Under the pieces are notes generated by a model. The model saw only the letters and a list, made by a program, of their open reading frames with translations, had not been told where the DNA came from and searched no databases. DNA of 64,000 bases from Peronospora farinosa (taxonomy: Eukaryota > Oomycota > Peronosporomycetes > Peronosporales > Peronosporaceae): positions 116,528-180,527 of the forward strand of contig CANTFK010000710.1 in the NCBI GenBank assembly GCA_947646735.1, in the 5' to 3' direction. The stretch's first letter is position 1. Every line of letters starts with the position of its first letter. A program made the position numbers and the translations under genes. Shown here in pieces: positions 10,309-18,276 of the stretch.

Positions 10309-12012
10309 ATGACCGATGGGGATCTATGGCGCGACCGTAACAAAGTGTTTGTAGCTGGTTTACCATTGCAAGTGGACGATAATGCACTGTATGAAAAATT
10401 CAAGTCATTTGGAGAAATGCATCAATCTAAGGTAGTGTACGACCAAAAGACTGGACGCTCCAAGGGTTTTGGATTTGTCACTTTCTGTGAATATACACAT
10501 GCTTTAGATGCAGTGGCCCAATTAAACCAAACAAAATGGGACAAACGAACGCTTAATGTTCGCTTTTTGCAGCCCAAAAATGGGGCTGAAAATGGGTCTT
10601 TTTCAGCTCTTGTGCCGACGCCACGACCAAGTAAAGTCATTGGCCCACGACCAGAAGGTTGTACGACTATTTATGTGGGAAATTTGGCTTATGATATTAC
10701 GGAAGAAGTTTTACGAAAAGTTTTTGACAAATGTGGCAGTATTCGTGCTGTTCGCTTTGCCGAACATATTCAGACCAAAGAATTTCGAGGTTTTGGGTAT
10801 GTGCAATTTCATGAAGATGGACCATGTGAAGCTGCAATTAAACTCGACGGGATGGTAGTAATGGGTCGACCCATGAATATTGACTATGGAGCTAGAGATG
10901 AAGGATATGCACAAGCTCGAGAAGAGCTTCAGAAGAAATTGAAAAAAGGTGTTTGTCACAAATATCAGCAGGGACAATGTACACGTGGAGATGCTTGTAA
11001 ATTTGCCCACGTGATGCAAGATCAAGATGCCGAAGAATTGGTGCAGCCAGCAGAGCGACCGGTGAGTGGAATTGCTCTTCCGGGGGCTACGTTTGGAGCA
11101 GCAGAAACAAAGTTGATGATACCTGTTGAGGAGCATACCCGAACAACGTTGGACGCACCGGTTTGTATTAATTTCCAAAAGGGAAAATGCAAACGTGGCA
11201 AAGAATGCAAGTTTCAACATTTGCATGGAAATGGAAACGGTGAAGTAGCTGCAACGGAAGAGAAGGAACATGTGGAAATACAAGCTGAAGATAATGTTGA
11301 CGAGGAAGTTCCAGAGGTAGAGAAAACTCTTGCGGATGAAAGTGCACCTGTGTGTCAGAACTACCAGAGAGGCAAATGTAAACGTGGACCGGCATGTCGT
11401 TTCCGTCACGTATCTGCACCGGTAGGAAGCTATCAAGAGCCCGGAAACGAAGGACGGAAGGCTGTCGTTCGTGTGGCGCTGCCGGTTGCTGCAGTCGCTG
11501 AGGTGGCGGTGTGCAGGAATTTTCAGAAGGGTGTTTGTGCGCGGGGTGCGTCTTGTCGTTTTGCACACACCGGTCACATGGCGCAGGTAGTCGCTGTAGC
11601 TGCAGTCGAGGAAGTGAGTGAGTACCAAAAACGTTTTCAGAGCGTGTGCTACAACTGGCAGAGCAGCGGATCTTGCGCACGTGGTGATAAATGCCCGTTT
11701 CAGCATGATGAAGGAGGTCCCACCAAAAAACAGACTGAAAAAGCGGAGGCAAAGTTGTACAAGGAGAAGAAGCACAAGAAACACAAAGCGGATGACACTG
11801 AAGAAGAGAGCATGACAGAAAGCTTCCAAAAGAACAAGAAAAAGAAGAAAGACAAGAAGCGCAAGGCTGTAGAACAGATGGAAAGCGAAGATGGCTCGAA
11901 GAAAAAACACAAGAAGGACAAAAAGCGCAAGAGGAGCAAGGAGGCTGACAGTAAATCGACTGTACAGCGCGTCGTTCGCCGCGCAAATGTCTCGAGTAGC
12001 GGGGATCGGTAG
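10309..12012 (+). CDS. RNA-binding protein with two RRMs, five CCCH zinc fingers and a Lys-rich tail
   Basis: 567 residues from ATG 10309 (upstream in-frame codons have no ATG). RRM1 spans about residues 11-88 (RNP2 VFVAGL, RNP1 SKGFGFVTF); RRM2 about 118-195 (RNP2 IYVGNL, RNP1 FRGFGYVQF). Five CCCH fingers follow at about 216-234, 286-304, 349-367, 402-420 and 447-465, each of the form C-x4-6-G-x-C-x-RG-x2-C-x-F-x-H (the last C-P-F-Q-H), which suggests expansion by internal duplication. Residues 480-550 are very lysine-rich (KKKKKDKKRK, KKKHKKDKKRKRSK), a probable nuclear or nucleolar localisation and RNA-contact region. The role is inferred to be nuclear RNA metabolism; the exact orthologue is not recognised. 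No intron is needed. Confidence 0.85.
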   Translation: MTDGDLWRDRNKVFVAGLPLQVDDNALYEKFKSFGEMHQSKVVYDQKTGRSKGFGFVTFCEYTHALDAVAQLNQTKWDKRTLNVRFLQPKNGAENGSFSALVPTPRPSKVIGPRPEGCTTIYVGNLAYDITEEVLRKVFDKCGSIRAVRFAEHIQTKEFRGFGYVQFHEDGPCEAAIKLDGMVVMGRPMNIDYGARDEGYAQAREELQKKLKKGVCHKYQQGQCTRGDACKFAHVMQDQDAEELVQPAERPVSGIALPGATFGAAETKLMIPVEEHTRTTLDAPVCINFQKGKCKRGKECKFQHLHGNGNGEVAATEEKEHVEIQAEDNVDEEVPEVEKTLADESAPVCQNYQRGKCKRGPACRFRHVSAPVGSYQEPGNEGRKAVVRVALPVAAVAEVAVCRNFQKGVCARGASCRFAHTGHMAQVVAVAAVEEVSEYQKRFQSVCYNWQSSGSCARGDKCPFQHDEGGPTKKQTEKAEAKLYKEKKHKKHKADDTEEESMTESFQKNKKKKKDKKRKAVEQMESEDGSKKKHKKDKKRKRSKEADSKSTVQRVVRRANVSSSGDR

Positions 12013-12288
12013 ACTGCTTTGTTGCTTGTTACCTCGATAACATAAATGATAGATTTGTTTTGACCCGACCAAGTTTTTTGATCTAATGACACTTTCTATT
12101 TGCATTATGTAGGTTCAACTCATTCGTACGATACATTAATGAATCCATGGTTGGCGAGCATCAGCTCTTCTAATATGCGCGTCTATACCGAGCACTGGTC
12201 TCTAAAAATCGGCTGGACTCGCCAAACCTGTCATCAAGCACGCAAAAAACATGTCCACATTGGCCATTGCAACACCTGCAGCTTCTTT

Positions 12289-13329
12289 TCAAGCATTAAC
12301 GATCCACTTGTGCTCGAGCACTTGAGCGGCACTGATGCGTTTCTCCGGATCCACAGTCAGCATTTGACGTACGAGATTTCTCGCACTGTCCGACATACAG
12401 AGCCATCCGATAGACTCCTGGTCAAAGTTTCCCCTCAGAATTCGTTGCTGAATCTCTTCGTCCGTTGCATCATCTGACGGATCGAACGGGTGGAGACCGC
12501 ACAGTACAATGTAAAGCACGACTCCAAGCGACCATACATCCATGGCACACCCCGTTTCCCGGTGATTAATAAACTCAGGAGGCGCGTACGCTGTCGTACA
12601 CGCGCTCATCTTGTGACCGTTTTCATGGTCCAACTGGAACGATTGGCCAAAGTCAATAAGTCTCAAGCCCGTCTGTTCAAGCAAAATGTTTTCCGGCTTG
12701 ACGTCAGCATGTACCACATGCTTCGAGTGCAGATACTGGAGCGTCACAGCCAGTTCACGTACTAGGTCCTTTGCTTTCTGTTCACCAAAGACGCCATGTT
12801 CCACCAGATCTTCGTACAATTCTTCACCTTGTACTAATTCCGTCACTAAAATATAAGCGTCCGATGTCTCAAACGCTTCACGGAGCTCCAGAATATTATG
12901 TGTCCCACCGACTTGTCGAAGAATCTCCACTTCTTGTAGAAAATTCTCTTTGGTCGTGAGCTGCTTCGACATTTGTTTAATGGCTACACGAGCGTTCGAA
13001 GTTTTATGACGACCCACGTGCACAAGGGCAAAACCTCCTTCTCCAATGACACCCTCAACATCATAATCTTGTTGCAGACGGTTGTGTCTTACACACCATG
13101 AGTCTATGGAGTTGCGTTGGTGCAAAGGCTGCTGTTTTAAAGCGGTCGTCACGGCGTGCGGTATCAGCAGAGCCGAGCTAGCGCCCATGGGTCTTCGTGC
13201 TGCATCCTGGCGAGCAGCGTCCTGTGTGTAGCCTGTACATATTGCCACAGCAGTGCAAAGTGCACTAGCTCGAGCCATATGCCACGGTAAATGCAAGAGA
13301 CATTTGCTCGACATGTTACCAAAGGTCAT
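12289..13329 (-). CDS. CAMK-like serine/threonine protein kinase with N-terminal extension
   Basis: 346 residues, intronless, ATG at 13329. Kinase domain about 90-343: Gly loop GEGGFALV, VAIK lysine (~118), alphaC Glu in FLQEVEIL, catalytic loop VVHADVKPEN, DFG (226-228), activation-loop TTAYAPPE and DVWSLGVVLY. All catalytic residues are present, but the Arg before the catalytic Asp is Ala (HAD), so it is a non-RD kinase. The loop order and the DFG-to-APE segment fit the CaMK/CDPK-like group, but there are no EF hands or calmodulin-binding tail. The ~85-residue N-terminal extension (MARASALCTAVAICTGYTQ then several Arg) could be a targeting sequence, perhaps mitochondrial, which is inference only. 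Substrate unknown. Confidence 0.88.
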   Translation of the reverse strand: MTFGNMSSKCLLHLPWHMARASALCTAVAICTGYTQDAARQDAARRPMGASSALLIPHAVTTALKQQPLHQRNSIDSWCVRHNRLQQDYDVEGVIGEGGFALVHVGRHKTSNARVAIKQMSKQLTTKENFLQEVEILRQVGGTHNILELREAFETSDAYILVTELVQGEELYEDLVEHGVFGEQKAKDLVRELAVTLQYLHSKHVVHADVKPENILLEQTGLRLIDFGQSFQLDHENGHKMSACTTAYAPPEFINHRETGCAMDVWSLGVVLYIVLCGLHPFDPSDDATDEEIQQRILRGNFDQESIGWLCMSDSARNLVRQMLTVDPEKRISAAQVLEHKWIVNA

Positions 13330-13837
13330 TTTTCAAGAATGAATGTACGTTTTGTAATGGCAAATTGCGGAATGGAAGACGATGGTGTGGAATCATCTGG
13401 GACAAGGCAGTAAAAAGGCGGCTGTGAACAGCCAATCAAAGTGCATGATTATGACTCATGGGACAGAGACGGAACTACAGGCTGAAGTTGCTCGTGTTAA
13501 GAGAACAGTGATTGTGTTAGTAACACGAGAGCTGAAGTTGCTTACGCGGCAGCGATTCTACTTTGTCGCATGTATTATGGCAAAAAAATACGGTCGTCTA
13601 TGCCAAATCGCCAGTGTAATGCTGACGATTTCGAGTAATCACGCCGGTAATATTCAGTACGGTACCCCACCAGAATCATACGTGCTTGAGCGATCTAGGC
13701 TGAAAAACGACTTTGATGGTCCTATGTAATGCCGCTACACCAAGCTGTGGTCACTATTGCATTTTAAGCGCATGCGTCTCCACTCTTTTTAAGTAAGGAC
13801 AGCACAGCACAATCAATAGATCAACGATAGTTCGTGC
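13330..13837. other. Intergenic between kinase promoter and tandem array
   Basis: About 500 bp. An ATG-started plus frame (13382-13729, 115 codons) is open but has no recognisable domain and unusual composition, so I do not call it a gene. The kinase promoter must be here. The last part resembles the start of the array unit (AATCAATAGATCAAC versus AATCAAAAGATCAAC), so the array boundary is slightly diffuse. Confidence 0.35.
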
Positions 13838-13965
13838 TCCGTTTGAGCTTACGACTACATCAGACTCGCGACTGCCCTTGGGAATGAAGCTTTTAATCTT
13901 AGGTGCTGTGCGTGTGGGTGTGTGTGCATGATTTCAAATTCTGCTTCCGTTCGGCTTTCGCCTTC

Positions 13966-14208
13966 TTACCATCCCCATCCCCAGCCTCTGCCCCAGCCAA
14001 GTCCTCCCCAGCCAAGTCCGCCCCAGCCAAGTCCACCCCAAGGTCCAACGCCCCAGAACTGCTCCTTCTTGTTTCCATCAGGAGTCGTCATCCCACCAGG
14101 TGCCGCTTCTGCTGGCATAGCCGCCGAACGCAAAGCAGGTTGGTCGGCAGCAGAAACGTTGGCGATAGCAATTGCAGCAGCGACGGCAAGTGCGGAGATC
14201 TTCATCAT
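13966..14208 (-). CDS. Small secreted Gly/Trp-rich protein, copy 1
   Basis: 80 residues from ATGATG at 14208. Residues 1 to ~20 (MMKISALAVAAAIAIANVSA) form a textbook signal peptide with cleavage expected before ADQPA. The mature part has a short Ala/Pro region, a charged DGNKKEQFW segment, and a C-terminal repeat of GWGGL units ending in alternating Gly-Trp. There are no cysteines. No family is recognised with certainty; it resembles oomycete glycine-rich cell-wall or secreted proteins. A TATA-like AAATATATAG lies about 300 nt upstream (near 14510, minus strand). The in-frame codons upstream of ATG 14208 contain no ATG, so the start is secure. Confidence 0.7.
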   Translation of the reverse strand: MMKISALAVAAAIAIANVSAADQPALRSAAMPAEAAPGGMTTPDGNKKEQFWGVGPWGGLGWGGLGWGGLGWGRGWGWGW

Positions 14209-15125
14209 CTTGAAAGTCGGGTGTACTTGTGCTCGTCGAAGCAAGTTGCGTTATGATGTGGTGGATATTCGTCTCCTCTGTCTTCATTTCGCTTTTCATT
14301 TCATCAGATCTTTTCTTAGCAATGTCTGCAAGAGCTTTACTCGCCATTTCTCTTTGAGTCGTCTCCTCTGGTTTCATTTCGCTTTTCATGTCGGAGGAAT
14401 CAGTTCTTTTTCCTAGCAAAGTCTGCAAGAGCTTTTGTCGCCATTTCTCTTGGGTTGATTGACGTGATAGGTAGTCAAATGAGTTGCCAACCAAAAGTTA
14501 ACACAAATCTATATATTTTGAGGATACATGGCATCCGTCTACCATCAGGCAAGCTTTCATCAAATGTATTTCGATGAGAGTGAAATTACTCGCTAGTGTT
14601 GTTTGGCTCGAGGAGCATAACATATACTGAAGGCAATAAACAGTACTGACAGATTATCCGCATAATACGAGCACATTGTCCAGCTACGGTATGATAAGCT
14701 ACTATGCTGTGATGCATGATTTCATTGACAATTGCAAGTGCTTCCTATCGCGAAACCAGCATTTGTTACTGAGACGAATGCGCATTTTGATGAACTTTTC
14801 ATAAAAATGCATGTATCGATAGCTCCCATTGAGTATGCAATCGGATACATCGATCAATAGTGTACATGTTTGCATTTCTAGACGAGGTATCGAGCATTTA
14901 GTATAATGTATGCTATCGATAGCCATACAATTGCCAGTTCAGCAAGACAATCAAAAGATCAACTTTAGTTCATTCTTGTCAAAACGACATGAAGTGCTCC
15001 GTTTGAGCTTACGACTACATCAGACTCGCGACTGGCCTTGGGAATGAAGCTTTTAATCTTAGGTGCTGTGCGTGTGGGTGTGTGTGCATGATTTCAAATT
15101 CTGCTTCCGTTCGGCTTTCGCCTTC

Positions 15126-15368
15126 TTACCATCCCCATCCCCAGCCTCTGCCCCAGCCAAGTCCTCCCCAGCCAAGTCCGCCCCAGCCAAGTCCACCCCA
15201 AGGTCCAACGCCCCAGAACTGCTCCTTCTTGTTTCCATCAGGAGTCGTCATCCCACCAGGTGCCGCTTCTGCTGGCATAGCCGCCGAACGCAAAGCAGGT
15301 TGGTCGGCAGCAGAAACGTTGGCGATAGCAATTGCAGCAGCGACGGCAAGTGCGGAGATCTTCATCAT
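15126..15368 (-). CDS. Small secreted Gly/Trp-rich protein, copy 2
   Basis: Second tandem copy. Its 80-residue product is identical to copy 1: signal peptide, short Ala/Pro-rich middle and a GWGGL-repeat tail. It sits at the same place in its array unit, 1,160 bp from copy 1, with the same upstream AT-rich element. Confidence 0.7.
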   Translation of the reverse strand: MMKISALAVAAAIAIANVSAADQPALRSAAMPAEAAPGGMTTPDGNKKEQFWGVGPWGGLGWGGLGWGGLGWGRGWGWGW

Positions 15369-16284
15369 CTTGAAAGTCGGGTGTACTTGTGCTCGTCGAA
15401 GCAAGTTGCGTTATGATGTGGTGGATATTCGTCTCCTCTGTCTTCATTTCGCTTTTCATTTCATCAGATCTTTTCTTAGCAATGTCTGCAAGAGCTTTAC
15501 TCGCCATTTCTCTTTGAGTCGTCTCCTCTGGTTTCATTTCGCTTTTCATGTCGGAGGAATCAGTTCTTTTTCCTAGCAAAGTCTGCAAGAGCTTTTGTCG
15601 CCATTTCTCTTGGGTTGATTGACGTGATAGGTAGTCAAATGAGTTGCCAACCAAAAGTTAACACAAATCTATATATTTTGAGGATACATGGCATCCGTCT
15701 ACCATCAGGCAAGCTTTCATCAAATGTATTTCGATGAGAATGAAATTACTCGCTAGTGTTGTTTGGCTCGAGGAGCATAACATATACTGAAGGCAATAAA
15801 CAGCACTGACAGATTATCCGCATATACGAGCACATTGTCCAGCTACGGTATGATAAGCTACTATGCTGTGATGCATGATTTCATTGACAATTGCAAGTGC
15901 TTCCTATCGCGAAACCAGCATTTGTTACTGAGACGAATGCGCATTTTGATGAACTTTTCATAAAAATGCATGTATCGATAGCTCCCATTGAGTATGCAAT
16001 CGGATACATCGATCAATAGTGTACATGTTTGCATTTCTAGACGAGGTATCGAGCATTTAGTATAATGTATGCTATCGATAGCCATACAATTGCCAGTTCA
16101 GCAAGACAATCAAAAGATCAACTTTAGTTCATTCTTGTCAAAACGACATGAAGTGCTCCGTTTGAGCTTACGACTACATCAGACTCGCGACTGGCCTTGG
16201 GAATGAAGCTTTTAATCTTAGGTGCTGTGCGTGTGGGTGTGTGTGCATGATTTCAAATTCTGCTTCCGTTCGGCTTTCGCCTTC

Positions 16285-16527
16285 TTACCATCCCCATCCC
16301 CAGCCTCTGCCCCAGCCAAGTCCTCCCCAGCCAAGTCCGCCCCAGCCAAGTCCACCCCAAGGTCCAACGCCCCAGAACTGCTCCTTCTTGTTTCCATCAG
16401 GAGTCGTCATCCCACCAGGTGCCGCTTCTGCTGGCATAGCCGCCGAACGCAAAGCAGGTTGGTCGGCAGCAGAAACGTTGGCGATAGCAATTGCAGCAGC
16501 GACGGCAAGTGCGGAGATCTTCATCAT
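16285..16527 (-). CDS. Small secreted Gly/Trp-rich protein, copy 3
   Basis: Third tandem copy with an identical 80-residue product. The unit differs from its neighbours only by a few spacer substitutions, for example in the segment near 16741. Confidence 0.7.
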   Translation of the reverse strand: MMKISALAVAAAIAIANVSAADQPALRSAAMPAEAAPGGMTTPDGNKKEQFWGVGPWGGLGWGGLGWGGLGWGRGWGWGW

Positions 16528-17443
16528 CTTGAAAGTCGGGTGTACTTGTGCTCGTCGAAGCAAGTTGCGTTATGATGTGGTGGATATTCGTCTCCTCTGT
16601 CTTCATTTCGCTTTTCATTTCATCAGATCTTTTCTTAGCAATGTCTGCAAGAGCTTTACTCGCCATTTCTCTTTGAGTCGTCTCCTCTGGTTTCATTTCG
16701 CTTTTCATGTCGGAGGAATCAGTTCTTTTTCCTAGCAAAGTTTGCAAGAGCTTTTGTCGCCATTTCTCTTGGGTTGATTGACGTGATAGGTAGTCAAATG
16801 AGTTGCCAACCAAAAGTTAACACAAATCTATATATTTTGAGGATACATGGCATCCGTCTACCATCAGGCAAGCTTTCATCAAATGTATTTCGATGAGAAT
16901 GAAATTACTCGCTAGTGTTGTTTGGCTCGAGGAGCATAACATATACTGAAGGCAATAAACAGTACTGACAGATTATCCGCATATACGAGCACATTGTCCA
17001 GCTACGGTATGATAAGCTACTATGCTGTGATGCATGATTTCATTGACAATTGCAAGTGCTTCCTATCGCGAAACCAGCATTTGTTACTGAGACGAATGCG
17101 CATTTTGATGAACTTTTCATAAAAATGCATGTATCGATAGCTCCCATTGAGTATGCAATCGGATACATCGATCAATAGTGTACATGTTTGCATTTCTAGA
17201 CGAGGTATCGAGCATTTAGTATAATGTATGCTATCGATAGCCATACAATTGCCAGTTCAGCAAGACAATCAAAAGATCAACTTTAGTTCATTCTTGTCAA
17301 AACGACATGAAGTGCTCCGTTTGAGCTTACGACTACATCAGACTCGCGACTGCCCTTGGGAATGAAGCTTTTAATCTTAGGTGCTGTGCGTGTGGGTGTG
17401 TGTGCATGATTTCAAATTCTGCTTCCGTTCGGCTTTCGCCTTC

Positions 17444-17686
17444 TTACCATCCCCATCCCCAGCCTCTGCCCCAGCCAAGTCCTCCCCAGCCAAGTCCGCC
17501 CCAGCCAAGTCCACCCCAAGGTCCAACGCCCCAGAACTGCTCCTTCTTGTTTCCATCAGGAGTCGTCATCCCACCAGGTGCCGCTTCTGCTGGCATAGCC
17601 GCCGAACGCAAAGCAGGTTGGTCGGCAGCAGAAACATTGGCGATAGCAATTGCAGCAGCGACGGCAAGTGCGGAGATCTTCATCAT
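17444..17686 (-). CDS. Small secreted Gly/Trp-rich protein, copy 4
   Basis: Fourth tandem copy. A C-to-T change on the coding strand (17635 region) is synonymous (Asn in the signal peptide), so the protein is unchanged. Its upstream region is intact only to 18009, where copia A is inserted about 320 bp upstream of the ATG, just beyond the TATA-like element. The insertion may therefore affect its expression. Confidence 0.7.
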   Translation of the reverse strand: MMKISALAVAAAIAIANVSAADQPALRSAAMPAEAAPGGMTTPDGNKKEQFWGVGPWGGLGWGGLGWGGLGWGRGWGWGW

Positions 17687-18009
17687 CTTGAAAGTCGGGT
17701 GTACTTGTGCTCGTCGAAGCAAGTTGCGTTATGATGTGGTGGATATTCGTCTCCTCTGTCTTCATTTCGCTTTTCATTTCATCAGATCTTTTCTTAGCAA
17801 TGTCTGCAAGAGCTTTACTCGCCATTTCTCTTTGAGTCGTCTCCTCTGGTTTCATTTCGCTTTTCATGTCGGAGGAATCAGTTCTTTTTCCTAGCAAAGT
17901 CTGCAAGAGCTTTTGTCGCCATTTCTCTTGGGTTGATTGACGTGATAGGTAGTCAAATGAGTTGCCAACCAAAAGTTAACACAAATCTATATATTTTGAG
18001 GATACATGG

Positions 18010-18269
18010 TGCTGAATTGATATATGTAGAAGAAGGCAAATTGTGAAGTAAATATATTTTGTCCTTAGTTCACTACCTTGAGCTACATCTAAGCCTTTCC
18101 TCGTCAGATCTTTGTTACTGACGTCATCTAGATATGTCCGTTAATATCTTCATGTCCTTTCAGGTATTGGCCTTTATCATATCCGTATCCTGAAACGTCA
18201 GGATACGAATATGATATCATATAACGCCATTCGCCTATCCAACATGCATTCAGCGGTGAAATATCAACA
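18010..18269 (-). repeat. Copia A 3' LTR
   Basis: 260 bp, TG..CA ends when read on either strand, preceded by the CATGG target duplication at 18005-18009. It ends CAGCA in element orientation, whereas the 5' LTR ends CAACA. Confidence 0.93.
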
Positions 18270-18276
18270 CTCCCAC

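Larger units (their letters stand above)
13838..18009. repeat. Tandem array of ~1,159-1,160 bp units (3.6 copies before the copia insertion)
   Basis: Identical landmarks recur at 13966, 15126, 16285 and 17444, giving periods of 1160, 1159 and 1159 bp. Units are almost identical, with only scattered single-base differences. Each unit holds one minus-strand gene for a small secreted Gly/Trp-rich protein plus ~900 bp of spacer. The fourth unit is interrupted at 18009 by copia A and resumes at 22684. The near-identity points to recent amplification or ongoing homogenisation. Confidence 0.95.

Noticed and set aside
10711..12105. 464-codon minus ORF opposite the RRM/CCCH gene
   Set aside because: Shadow frame created by the codon use of the Lys- and Cys-rich plus-strand gene.
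13382..13729. 115-codon plus ORF upstream of the kinase
   Set aside because: ATG present but no domain, odd composition, and it sits in the kinase promoter. Not enough to call a gene.
14078..14494. 138-codon open frames on the minus strand in each array unit
   Set aside because: They begin at TTG with no ATG, overlap the secreted-protein gene in another frame, and owe their openness to an internal DNA duplication.
14702..14926. 74-codon minus frames in each array unit spacer
   Set aside because: No signal peptide, no family, and the interrupted unit at 22.9 kb has a shortened version; they look like chance frames in AT-rich spacer.
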